Shown piece by piece: positions 1-7,103 of a stretch of DNA of 38,115 bases. The notes beneath the pieces were generated by a model. That model saw nothing but the letters and a program-made list of their open reading frames with translations. It was not told where the DNA came from and ran no database searches. Every line of letters starts with the position of its first letter. Position 1 is the stretch's first letter. The DNA comes from Opitutaceae bacterium (GTDB taxonomy: Bacteria; Verrucomicrobiota; Verrucomicrobiia; Opitutales; Opitutaceae), in NCBI GenBank assembly GCA_018667915.1, contig JABIRI010000040.1, positions 1 through 38,115 on the forward strand, read 5' to 3'. Made by a program: the position numbers and the translations under genes.

Positions 1-114
1 ATAACCGGCGGCGACTCCACTCCAGTCTTGGCTACCTGAGCCCCAAGGACTTTGAATCCATCCAACAATAGAAACTAACCCCATCCCCGTGTCCGTTTTT
101 ATGGGGCAAGCCCA
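1..114 (+). mobile_element. Right end of an IS3-family insertion sequence (partial)
   Basis: The first bases encode the tail of an IS3-type transposase. After its stop at 69-71 comes a short tail ending in a G-rich stretch (about 101-114) of the kind seen at IS3-family right termini. I place the outer end near 114, where the sequence reads as a neighbouring small gene again. The exact border and target duplication cannot be fixed because the left end lies outside the window. Confidence 0.6.
3..71 (+). CDS. IS3-family transposase OrfB, C-terminal end (partial)
   Basis: Frame 3 reads 22 residues to a TAG stop and includes NRRRLHSSLGYLSPKDFE. This is the highly typical C-terminus of IS3-family OrfB (DDE/rve integrase fold), in which an RRxHSSLGYLSP motif follows the catalytic glutamate. 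Only the end of the gene is inside the window, so it is not possible to say whether the transposase is intact. In the full element OrfB is made with OrfA by programmed frameshifting and catalyses copy-out/paste-in transposition. The identification rests on this short motif but the motif is distinctive. Confidence 0.75.
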   Translation, partial: NRRRLHSSLGYLSPKDFESIQQ

Positions 115-434
115 TCTTCCCAGCTGCCGCCATAGTTGTTCACTTGGACACCTTCGGTATCCTCGAAGATTCCGAGGGAGTGCGTCGCGTTGATCTCGTC
201 GACGAGTTGAAGGCCGAGTTTGAGGTGAAGCGGCTGCTCGTAGGGCACGGGTTGGGCAACGATCGGATCGATGGTGGGAACCAAAGGTTGGGCGTAGATC
301 GGTGTTGGGGTAACAACTTGAGCCTGATAGATGGCGCGAGTCGGCGCGGTCGTTTTGGCGCGGATGAGACCGGCGTTGGCGATCTTCGTGGCGGAGAGGG
401 CAACGGCGAGGAGGAGGGTTTTGGTGAATTTCAT
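99..434 (-). CDS. Small secreted protein, 3' end altered by IS insertion
   Basis: This encodes 111 residues with an N-terminal signal peptide (MKFTKTLLLAVALSATKIANA), so the product is probably exported. The rest is rich in Pro, Val, Gln and Ala (repeated APTRAI, VVTPTPIYAQP, PIVAQPVPYEQP), followed by a short polar C-terminus. I do not recognise a family. The last residues (about GLAP) and the stop codon lie in the apparent right end of the IS3-type element, so the native C-terminus was probably replaced. It runs divergently from the response regulator at 600. Its function is unknown. Confidence 0.55.
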   Translation of the reverse strand: MKFTKTLLLAVALSATKIANAGLIRAKTTAPTRAIYQAQVVTPTPIYAQPLVPTIDPIVAQPVPYEQPLHLKLGLQLVDEINATHSLGIFEDTEGVQVNNYGGSWEDGLAP

Positions 435-523
435 GATAGTGGTTTTGGATATGGTGCCGGCGGGAGCGGCGTCTTGGTTTTGAATTAACTCCCACAGTCT
501 GCCTCAAAGTCGTGATCTTGGGT

Positions 524-551
524 ATGGGCCGACCGGTCATGGGCCGATCGG
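524..551. promoter_or_regulatory. Tandem ATGGGCCGAYCGG repeats upstream of response regulator
   Basis: Two 13-bp direct repeats, ATGGGCCGACCGG (524-536) and ATGGGCCGATCGG (539-551), lie 15 bp apart. Each contains a small palindrome (GACCGGTC at 531-538, GCCGATCGGC at 543-552). They lie 49 bp upstream of the response-regulator start, in the divergent spacer. A candidate -35 TTGACC is at 565-570, just downstream. Binding of a dimeric regulator is an inference. Confidence 0.3.
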
Positions 552-599
552 CTAATACGGTCGATTGACCCGGAGCGTTGCTTTGTTATCGAAGAGCGC

Positions 600-1226
600 A
601 TGCCCCGTGTTCTCGTCATCGATGATGATCCCCGTCTCCGCCGTCAGTGCGCGGCGTTGTTGCGGGCGGAGGCCTTCGAAACCGCCGAAGCAGGCAACGG
701 TAAGATCGGGCTGGAGATGGCGCGGGCGGAACCACCGGACCTGATTGTATGCGATGTCAATATGCCCGGAATGAATGGCCACGCGGCGCTCGATGCGTTG
801 CGCGGCGATCCTCACACGATGGGCATCCCCTTCATTTTCCTCACCGCCAACGGCGACATGGAAGATCTGCGCGTCGGCATGAATTTGGGCGCCGACGATT
901 ACCTCGTGAAACCCGTGGATCCCGATCAACTCATCGCGGCGGTGCACGCGCGACTGCAGCGAGCGAAAAATGCCGGAGCCCGCAACTCCCGCCCGCTCGA
1001 ACAGGCTGACCCTACTCAACTCGAATCCTTGGGTCTCACTCCGCGCGAAGCCGAAGTGTTATTCTGGGTGGCGCAGGGGAAAACCAACCCGGAGATCGGA
1101 ATCATCACGGCGGTAAAACTTACGACAGTCAAAAAACACCTCGAAAGTGTTTACCAAAAACTCGGCGTGGATAACCGCACGGCCGCTGCCACGATGGCGT
1201 TGGAGAGTCTAGGCCCGTTGGAGTAG
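600..1226 (+). CDS. Response regulator, REC-LuxR (NarL type)
   Basis: This 208-aa protein has an N-terminal receiver domain (about 1-120) and a C-terminal LuxR/GerE helix-turn-helix (about 143-203). The receiver has the acidic triplet DDD at 8-10, phosphoacceptor Asp52 in CDVNMPG, Thr82 and the conserved Lys104 in LVKPVD. The output domain carries LTPREAEVLFWVAQGK and the recognition-helix region TVKKHLESVYQKLGV. It should be a phosphorylation-controlled transcription factor. No histidine kinase lies beside it, so it is an orphan here and its targets are unknown. Its 3' end overlaps the convergent kinase gene by 18 bp. Tandem repeats upstream could be an autoregulatory site. The domain assignment is secure. 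Confidence 0.93.
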   Translation: MPRVLVIDDDPRLRRQCAALLRAEAFETAEAGNGKIGLEMARAEPPDLIVCDVNMPGMNGHAALDALRGDPHTMGIPFIFLTANGDMEDLRVGMNLGADDYLVKPVDPDQLIAAVHARLQRAKNAGARNSRPLEQADPTQLESLGLTPREAEVLFWVAQGKTNPEIGIITAVKLTTVKKHLESVYQKLGVDNRTAAATMALESLGPLE

Positions 1227-2093
1227 TCGCTGCACGCCGAGAATCGGCGAGTCTTTGATCGGCCGAAGCGGCAGCGGTGTGCGCGGTAGCAGTAACTGAA
1301 CGACCGCGGGATGCGTCATGATCGGCCCGGTGAGGCCGGCGGGGACATCATCGAGGGGAGTTTCCGGGAAAAGTTGGGTAGCGACTCGAGTAGCGATGTC
1401 GAGCAACGGCTGGGCGGAATCTAATACCATCGACGTCGCCATTTCGTCGCCCTCCGAAGCGAGATGCAGCATAGCCGGCGCAAGTGACGCGATGACCTTG
1501 TTGGGTGCAGGGTTTTGGTAAAAGTAACGCAAGAGTTCGGCTGTATCATGAATTCCGATACTCTCGCCGTGATCCTTTACGATTTGGCCCACGCGGGTGG
1601 CGGGCGCCCACCCCTGTAGTTCCATCATGCCTCGCGTGACCGTGCGGCGGCCCAGATCAAACCCGCTGCCCGGTTCTCCCAGTCGCCAACCTAAACCTCC
1701 GGCGTAATGCACATCCCCCAGCGGATCACGCGCGGCGACGAATGATCCAGTGCCACCGTGAATGACCAGGCCTGCTTCGCCTCGGGTCGCCAGTTCCAAT
1801 ACCGGCAATGAGTCCTTCTCGGTTGTGACCTGCCCAAAGTCGGTGAGGCTCCGGGCGAGCTCCTGCCAGAACTCGGGGATCCCCGCCATGTAAAGTTGGG
1901 TGTGCGTGACGGGACTGCGGTGGATCTCTCCCAAGGCCGATAGAATCGTGGAGCGGGCCTGCTCCGATCCCACCACATTGGGATTGCAGCCCGGCGCGGC
2001 GTGTTGCGCGACGACTTTTCCGGATTGGTTCATCAACACCAGATCTGTTTTGCTGGCGCCGCCGTCCACTCCGATGCGATAGGAAGTCTCCAT
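1209..2093 (-). CDS. BadF/BadG-family ATPase, N-acetylglucosamine kinase-like
   Basis: This is an ASKHA-fold sugar kinase of about 294 aa. From the ATG at 2093 the phosphate-1 motif IGVDGGASKTD is at residues 7-17, the phosphate-2/adenosine motif HGGTGSF at 112-118 and GEPGSGFDLG at 139-148. This order is typical of the BadF/BadG/BcrA/BcrD family, which in heterotrophs includes N-acetylglucosamine and other amino-sugar kinases acting in the cytoplasm. An in-frame start 39 bp upstream (2132) would add a poorly conserved-looking tail, so I prefer 2093. There is no clear ribosome-binding site. An SIS sugar isomerase about 1 kb away is consistent with amino-sugar handling, but they are not in one operon. 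The substrate is inferred. Confidence 0.8.
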   Translation of the reverse strand: METSYRIGVDGGASKTDLVLMNQSGKVVAQHAAPGCNPNVVGSEQARSTILSALGEIHRSPVTHTQLYMAGIPEFWQELARSLTDFGQVTTEKDSLPVLELATRGEAGLVIHGGTGSFVAARDPLGDVHYAGGLGWRLGEPGSGFDLGRRTVTRGMMELQGWAPATRVGQIVKDHGESIGIHDTAELLRYFYQNPAPNKVIASLAPAMLHLASEGDEMATSMVLDSAQPLLDIATRVATQLFPETPLDDVPAGLTGPIMTHPAVVQLLLPRTPLPLRPIKDSPILGVQRLLQRA

Positions 2094-2239
2094 ATGTCGA
2101 CTGACATCACACGTTGGGCGATTTTCAGTCAAAAATTAAGATGCCGCGTTCTCCGCTTCGGTGTGAGCAGGGTGGAGGTTTGCGGGAGGCAGCCGTTTGA
2201 GGGTTGAGGCGTGCGGATAGGTTTGTTGCAAATAGTTGT

Positions 2240-3073
2240 ATGAAGCGATGCATCGTCGGGTTATTGATTTTATGCGTTGGGGTGGGTTTGCTGGGCGGTG
2301 CGGGTCTGAGCTATCAGATGACGCCGGAGGAGGTTAAGGCCGCGGCGGGCACTCCGGTTTCTCTGCTCGAGCGCGAAGACCGTGCGATCTGGATGTATCC
2401 GGATGGTGGACGGGTGGAGTTTGCCGAAGGTCGCGCCGTAATAATCACGAACATGCTCATGGCAACGGAGGCGGAGATCATTGCGGCGGAAGAGTCCGCC
2501 GCGGAGGCCGAGAAACTCGCGGCTGCAGAAGCCGAGCGGGTGGCGGCGGCGACCGATGCAGCCCAACAAGCTGAGGCGGCGAAGCGGGAGGCTGAGATGG
2601 CCGAGGCTCATGCGGAGGCGATGGCAGCGATCTCGAATTCTATCGAGGAATTGGAGGCGCAGTATGATGGCGGTATGCCAGATCTCGGTCTTGGCCCGCC
2701 GCCAGCGAGCCAGTTTTGGATCGCGCTCTTGGTGCAGTCCTTTATCGGCGTTTTCATCACCATGTTGGCGTTAAAATTGGCGTTTAAGTGGTCCGACGTT
2801 CACGCCGACTGGGGGCAGATGTTTCTACCCGCGATGGTCGATATGTTCGCTGGGACGATTATCCGAGGAGGGGGTTATGCTCTACTTAAGACGGACCAGT
2901 TTTATCACATCGACGATGGCGTCTCCTTCTTCGCGCTATTGATCACGCTGAAGCTCGCCACGCATGCCAGCACCCTACAGCGAGCCGTGGCCGTAGCCGT
3001 GGCCGCGAAGTTGGCCAGTATTGTAGTCTGGACCGTGCTCTCCGTATTTCTCCTGCAAGCCCTCTTCGGCTGA
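2240..3073 (+). CDS. Membrane protein: lipid/SmpA-like N-terminus, Ala-Glu coiled coil, four TM helices
   Basis: From the ATG at 2240 this is 277 aa. It starts with a hydrophobic signal or anchor (KRCIVGLLILCVGVGLLGG). A short segment of the form MTPEEVKAAAGTP...IWMYPDGGRVEFAEG follows, which resembles the G-P...Y-dG...F-G pattern of SmpA/BamE-like domains. Next is a 65-residue Ala/Glu-rich helix (about 75-140, heptad-like EAEKLAAAEAERVAAA) that should form a coiled coil. The C-terminal 120 residues hold about four hydrophobic helices. A TTG at 2204 in frame would only add 12 polar residues. I recognise no named family. A cell-envelope role is a guess from topology. Confidence 0.75.
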   Translation: MKRCIVGLLILCVGVGLLGGAGLSYQMTPEEVKAAAGTPVSLLEREDRAIWMYPDGGRVEFAEGRAVIITNMLMATEAEIIAAEESAAEAEKLAAAEAERVAAATDAAQQAEAAKREAEMAEAHAEAMAAISNSIEELEAQYDGGMPDLGLGPPPASQFWIALLVQSFIGVFITMLALKLAFKWSDVHADWGQMFLPAMVDMFAGTIIRGGGYALLKTDQFYHIDDGVSFFALLITLKLATHASTLQRAVAVAVAAKLASIVVWTVLSVFLLQALFG

Positions 3074-3075
3074 GG

Positions 3076-3834
3076 TCAGCCGATGAGTTTGCTGAGTCGG
3101 GTGCGGTAGCGTTTGGAGAGCTCGATATTGGCCTCCATCCCTCCGGGTAGGTTTTGACTGCGCACGACCGGCAGTTCGTGGCCGTTGTCGCGGAGCCACG
3201 TCATGGCTTCCAGGGCGAGGAGGTTGAGCAAGGTCGCACCAATGAGCGTCGAAGTTGGCCCCGCCATCGCCGAGGCTTCGGCGGGCATGCCCGCCAGGTT
3301 GCCGTTGTTAAGCTCTACGATGGCGTCCCCGGGCTCCCCAAGATTGTCGAGCACGTGGTCGGATACGGCATGAAGATTTTGACCGCCCGGATGCACCGTT
3401 TGGGCCGTCGAACTCATGGCGATGGAGGTCAGGCCGATAACCGTGAGGCCTTTCTTTTTCGCGTGGAGGGCGACTTCGATGGGTGACGCATTCTTGCCTG
3501 AGTTGGAGATCACCACGATGACTTCTCCGGCGTGTAGTCCGTTGGTATTGTCGTAGCGCTCCGCGAGACGTGTGCCATAGCCGACAATGTTTTCGGAGAA
3601 ACCTGCGCCGGGATCGAAAATGCCGGAGACGGGCATGAGACCGCCAGCGCGACCAATAATTTCGCGGCCGATGATTTCACTGTGGCCACTGCCAAAGGTG
3701 TGGAGCACCCCTCCGGCCGCGATCGATTCGCCGACGAGTCGCCCCCCGATTTTGAGGGTGGCGGCGTTGATATCGCGGGCGCGGTCGAGCATGGCGCGAG
3801 CGGTGGCAAAGTAGGAATCGGCAGGGGAGGACAT
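3076..3834 (-). CDS. SIS-domain sugar isomerase-like protein (UPF0309 type)
   Basis: This 252-aa protein is a single SIS domain of the phosphosugar isomerase/binding fold. Typical parts are the glycine/serine-rich HTFGSGHSEIIGREIIGRAGG (45-65) and VVISNSGKNASPIEVAL (107-123), where the Ser and Asn residues bind the sugar phosphate. The extended N-terminal helix and the GHS motif match the UPF0309 group, whose members often sit with amino-sugar or sugar-phosphate pathways. It starts 4 bp after the LpxR-like gene ends, so translation is probably coupled within a methyltransferase-LpxR-SIS operon. It ends 2 bp from the convergent membrane-protein gene. Substrate unknown. SIS domain certain. Confidence 0.88.
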   Translation of the reverse strand: MSSPADSYFATARAMLDRARDINAATLKIGGRLVGESIAAGGVLHTFGSGHSEIIGREIIGRAGGLMPVSGIFDPGAGFSENIVGYGTRLAERYDNTNGLHAGEVIVVISNSGKNASPIEVALHAKKKGLTVIGLTSIAMSSTAQTVHPGGQNLHAVSDHVLDNLGEPGDAIVELNNGNLAGMPAEASAMAGPTSTLIGATLLNLLALEAMTWLRDNGHELPVVRSQNLPGGMEANIELSKRYRTRLSKLIG

Positions 3835-3838
3835 AAGA

Positions 3839-4900
3839 TTAATAGAAGAGGGAAAGGCTTACGGACCCAAACACGAATGATTCCGGTTGGCCCTTGAATG
3901 CCTTGGTGCGCAGGGCTTGTGCGTAGGTGATCTGAGCGTGGCGTCCGCCGATGGCGAGACCGGCGTGAAGGTCTGCCACGAAGGGCTCTTTTTGTATCGT
4001 GGAGTTTAGGCCGGCGGGTTCGCCATCGAGCGAGATGTCGCGTTCCACCGCGCGGCCGTCGACGGCGCAGAAAACGAATAGGCTCCACCGAGGGAGTTCG
4101 AGCCGGTTGGATGTGCCGCCGGCGCGGATGAGTTTCGTGCCAAAGTCGTCCGGCAAATTCCATCCGGCCCGGATTTCACCTCCCGCATTCAGGTAAGTGT
4201 CGATGTTGCCCAAGCTCAGTCCGAAGTGAGGAATGACATCGACGCCCCAGCCTGATTCACCTCGTGCACTCGACCAACGCAACCGGCGTTCGTAGACGAG
4301 ATTGGCGCCGAGCTCGTGGGGGATCTGATGTCGCCAGCCGCGGGAGCGGTAGGTGTTTATTAGATCGTGAATGAAGTCTTGGGTTTCTTGTCCCAGCGCA
4401 TCGGGCCCGACCACACCCACGTTGAGTTCGATGGTATGAAGTTGGTCCACGATGGGGCCGTCGGTGAACGGCTGCGTGTGGTTGAGCCGGGCGTGGAACG
4501 ACACTCCGCCATACAACCAGGCGGAGTAAGCGCGGTCGTCCGGGATATACCGGGACGTCAACGTATCGCGGGGCGTATACATGTTTTGGCCGAGGGAGAA
4601 TCCGACGTTGTATTCGGGACCGCGGGGCAGCGCCCGGAGCGCTTGGTGGGCTAGAAAACGGATGGGCTTCGGTAGCGGTTCGGCATCGAGGCGGGAAAGG
4701 CGCGTCGACACCACGGAGAGCTTAAATCCGTTGGTGTAATCTTCGTCGGTTCCGGCGAAATATTTGTCGTTTTCCGAATACAGGGAAAGGGATGCGATTT
4801 TGAGTGGGGTCCGTTCTGGCTCCACTTCGCGTGCGCCCAGGTGCCCACTCCCCAGCAGCAATAGGTAGCCGAGCAGGAGTCGTCGCCAAGTAGGATTCAT
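3839..4900 (-). CDS. LpxR-like outer-membrane lipid A deacylase
   Basis: From the ATG at 4900 this is 353 aa with a signal peptide (MNPTWRRLLLGYLLLLGSGHLGA). After it comes SLYSENDKYFAGTDEDYTNG (residues 40-58), matching the first strand of LpxR/DUF2219 barrels. In that family an Asn-Asp pair, a Thr and a later His build the Ca-dependent 3'-O-deacylase site. A VGPDALGQETQDFIHDL segment fits the conserved VGP...Q...H region with the catalytic His. The C-terminus ends in an aromatic residue (SLSLFY), as for outer-membrane barrels. A longer open frame to 5002 would run into the upstream methyltransferase gene. The protein would trim lipid A acyl chains in the outer leaflet, but activity is inferred. 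Confidence 0.82.
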   Translation of the reverse strand: MNPTWRRLLLGYLLLLGSGHLGAREVEPERTPLKIASLSLYSENDKYFAGTDEDYTNGFKLSVVSTRLSRLDAEPLPKPIRFLAHQALRALPRGPEYNVGFSLGQNMYTPRDTLTSRYIPDDRAYSAWLYGGVSFHARLNHTQPFTDGPIVDQLHTIELNVGVVGPDALGQETQDFIHDLINTYRSRGWRHQIPHELGANLVYERRLRWSSARGESGWGVDVIPHFGLSLGNIDTYLNAGGEIRAGWNLPDDFGTKLIRAGGTSNRLELPRWSLFVFCAVDGRAVERDISLDGEPAGLNSTIQKEPFVADLHAGLAIGGRHAQITYAQALRTKAFKGQPESFVFGSVSLSLFY

Positions 4901-4919
4901 CGCACGCGGAACGTCGCAC

Positions 4920-5798
4920 TTAAGCCGTCTCCGACCAGCGCCCGTAAACGCCACACGGGAGAATTTTTTCGTCGGCTTGGATAGGAAGGCCGACTTCGCC
5001 ACCAGATAGCGTGCCGGCCCGTTGTTGCATGAGCTCTGCCATAAGGTTAGTCACGACCGTGGGCGAAAGGCGGGCGGTGTAGGCGTTGATGAGGAAGAAC
5101 AACGGTGCGTCCGAGAGGAGCTCGCCACAGGCCTCCAATAGCGGCCACAAATGATCCTCAAGCTTCCACATTTCGCCGCCCTTGCCGCGGCCGTAGGTCG
5201 GGGGATCCATGATGATCGCGTCGTAGCGTCGCCCGCGGCGGATTTCGCGGCGGACAAATTTCAGGCAGTCGTCGGTGATGTAACGAATGGGAGCATCGGC
5301 CAGGCCGCTGAGATGAGCGTTTTCGCGGCACCATTTGACCATGCCTTCGGCGGCATCCACGTGGCAGACCGATGCGCCAGCCTTGGCCGCCGCGCAGGTG
5401 GCACCGCCGGTGTAGCCGAAGAGATTGAGCACGGAGATTTCACGACCCTCGGACCGGGCGTCTCGAATAAGCTGGGAAAACCACTCCCAATTGACCGCTT
5501 GTTCTGGAAATAACCCGGTGTGCTTGAAGGACGTCGGGGAGATGCGAAAACGCAGTCCAAGTGATTTGTAGTCGATTTGCCACGAGTCGGGTAGGGGTCG
5601 GGCGAAATCCCATTGGCCGCCGCCTTTTTCACTGCGATGGTAGTAGCCGTCCCAATTTTCCCACTTAGGCCCGGCGCGCCGTGGCCAAATCACTTGTGGG
5701 TCGGGCCTTACGAGGGTATGCGGCCCCCAGCGTTCCATTTTCATGCCGTTCCCAGCGTCCAAAAGCTGATAGGAAGACCATTTGTCGGCCAAGGCCAT
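4920..5798 (-). CDS. Class I SAM-dependent methyltransferase, RlmI/COG1092-like
   Basis: This is a Rossmann-fold methyltransferase. SAM motif I is seen in VLNLFGYTGGATCAAAKAGA, motif II in CHVDAAEGMVKWCRENA, and the base-contact motif IV as DPPTYGRGKGG. These are the signatures of the RlmI/RlmL-like rRNA (cytosine-C5) methyltransferase group, although no N-terminal PUA domain is visible. Possible starts are the ATGs at 5912, 5819 and 5798. I use 5798 because the homologous-looking part begins at KWSSYQLLDAGNG directly after it, and upstream residues look unconserved. The gene stops 19 bp before the LpxR-like gene, so they may be co-transcribed. A ribosomal RNA substrate is plausible but not shown. 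Confidence 0.85.
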   Translation of the reverse strand: MALADKWSSYQLLDAGNGMKMERWGPHTLVRPDPQVIWPRRAGPKWENWDGYYHRSEKGGGQWDFARPLPDSWQIDYKSLGLRFRISPTSFKHTGLFPEQAVNWEWFSQLIRDARSEGREISVLNLFGYTGGATCAAAKAGASVCHVDAAEGMVKWCRENAHLSGLADAPIRYITDDCLKFVRREIRRGRRYDAIIMDPPTYGRGKGGEMWKLEDHLWPLLEACGELLSDAPLFFLINAYTARLSPTVVTNLMAELMQQRAGTLSGGEVGLPIQADEKILPCGVYGRWSETA

Positions 5799-5905
5799 GG
5801 AAGAGGATTCGCGGTTCATCGTGGCGGCCAGCAATGCCATATAGCAGGGCGCGCTGTAAATGAATCTTGGCTTTGTGATGCAAATCCATTGAAAGAATCC
5901 AAGGG

Positions 5906-5943
5906 TTGACACTTTAATATAGGGTGTTTACCCTATATTAAAG
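5906..5943 (+). promoter_or_regulatory. Promoter with perfect 14-bp-arm palindromic operator
   Basis: A -35-like TTGACA (5906-5911) precedes a perfect inverted repeat with 14-bp arms (5912-5925 and 5930-5943) separated by 4 bp. A possible -10 TACCCT (5929-5934, 17-bp spacing) lies inside the palindrome. The core is ATAGGGT-N4-ACCCTAT at 5919-5936. It sits immediately upstream of the DUF481 ATG, so a bound protein would occlude RNA polymerase. An identical core with another 4-bp spacer occurs at 28404-28421. Confidence 0.6.
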
Positions 5944-5945
5944 CT

Positions 5946-6980
5946 ATGAATATTTCATCGATTATCAAAACTGCGATCGCCTCCTGTGTGTTCGTTTCGG
6001 CAACTCTCGCCGATGTGATTGAGACCAATGATGCTGCTCGATTGGTCGGCACCGTTAAGGGCATCAATGACGGGAAGATCACGCTCAGCACATCCTATGC
6101 GGGCGACATCCAAGTGGCCCAAAGCGAAGTCGCTAAACTCACGATGGACAGCGCTCTGGCGATCCGTCTCGAGGATGGCACAACCGTGGAAGGCACCATT
6201 GCTCCGACGAGCGATGGCGCGATCACCATCGATGGTGGCGCGAGCCGCGTGCAGGCACCGGTCACGGACGTTGCCGCCACCTGGGCCGTCGGAGGCACGG
6301 ATCCCGCGATTATCGCGCTCCAACGTAAATGGGCCTACGAGGCCTCGCTTGATGTTACCGGTAAATCCGGCAACTCCGAGAACTTCGGTTCCGCGGTGGC
6401 GTTTGCCGCAGTGCTCGATGGCAAGGATGACCGCCTCGGATTCTATACGGCCTACAATCGGCAAGAGTCCGCAGGTCTTAAGTCGGCCGACCAATTCAAG
6501 GCCGGAGTGGACTATAGTAACAAATTCAATAGCAGCTACTCTTGGTATGTGCGTAACGAAGCAGGCTTCGACCGTATCAAGGCGATCGATTTTTATGACG
6601 TCGCGGGTGCTGGTTTTGGTTACACCTTTGCTACGAAAGCACACCAGTCACTCACGTTCCGGGGTGGTCTCTCGTTCCGTCACGAAACGTATTCGCCGGT
6701 GGGCTCGAGTGACCTGAGTAGCGTCGGTTTGGATTTCGGTTTGGCCCACAGCTACAAGTGGGATAATATGAAGATGACCAACAGCTTCACCTTCGTTCCC
6801 TCCTTCGAAGACTTCGCGGATTACCGCGTCACCCACGACAGCCACTTGGAAATGCCGCTCAAATCCGGTCCTTGGAAAATTCGTTTGGGCGTTTCCAACG
6901 ATTTCCGCAGCGAGCCTCAGGCCGGATTCGACGAGCTCGATACGACCTGGTATACTCGGATGGTGTTGAGCTGGGATTGA
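5946..6980 (+). CDS. DUF481 outer-membrane protein (YdiY-like)
   Basis: The 344-aa product has a signal peptide (about residues 1-22, cleaved near TLA-D). An N-terminal beta-rich region follows (about 25-110) with two repeated units, RLVGTVKGINDGKITL and EGTIAPTSDGAITIDG. A C-terminal DUF481 barrel domain comes next (about 125-344), with alternating strands such as KAGVDYSNKFNSSYSWYVRNEAGFD and a terminal MVLSWD. DUF481 proteins (YdiY type) are small outer-membrane beta-barrels, some induced by stress. The ATG lies 2 bp after the palindrome, which suggests tight repression by an unknown regulator and a very short leader. A rho-independent terminator follows, so the gene is probably monocistronic. 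The ligand or role is unknown. Confidence 0.85.
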   Translation: MNISSIIKTAIASCVFVSATLADVIETNDAARLVGTVKGINDGKITLSTSYAGDIQVAQSEVAKLTMDSALAIRLEDGTTVEGTIAPTSDGAITIDGGASRVQAPVTDVAATWAVGGTDPAIIALQRKWAYEASLDVTGKSGNSENFGSAVAFAAVLDGKDDRLGFYTAYNRQESAGLKSADQFKAGVDYSNKFNSSYSWYVRNEAGFDRIKAIDFYDVAGAGFGYTFATKAHQSLTFRGGLSFRHETYSPVGSSDLSSVGLDFGLAHSYKWDNMKMTNSFTFVPSFEDFADYRVTHDSHLEMPLKSGPWKIRLGVSNDFRSEPQAGFDELDTTWYTRMVLSWD

Positions 6981-7014
6981 TCGCCCTCGCGGCACCAACA
7001 ACAATTTTGACCAT

Positions 7015-7048
7015 GGTCTCATGCTTCGGCGTGAGGCCGTTTTTTTTT
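7015..7048 (+). terminator. Rho-independent terminator after DUF481 gene
   Basis: A 10-bp stem (7015-7024 with 7029-7038, including G-U pairs) is closed by a TTCG tetraloop and followed by a run of T from 7040. It lies 35 bp past the DUF481 stop and before the esterase start, supporting separate transcription of the two genes. Confidence 0.85.
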
Positions 7049-7103
7049 GGCATCGGTCGATTGCCGCTGGCCGGCTGGGACGATTCTCGCCTATGAATTC
7101 GGA

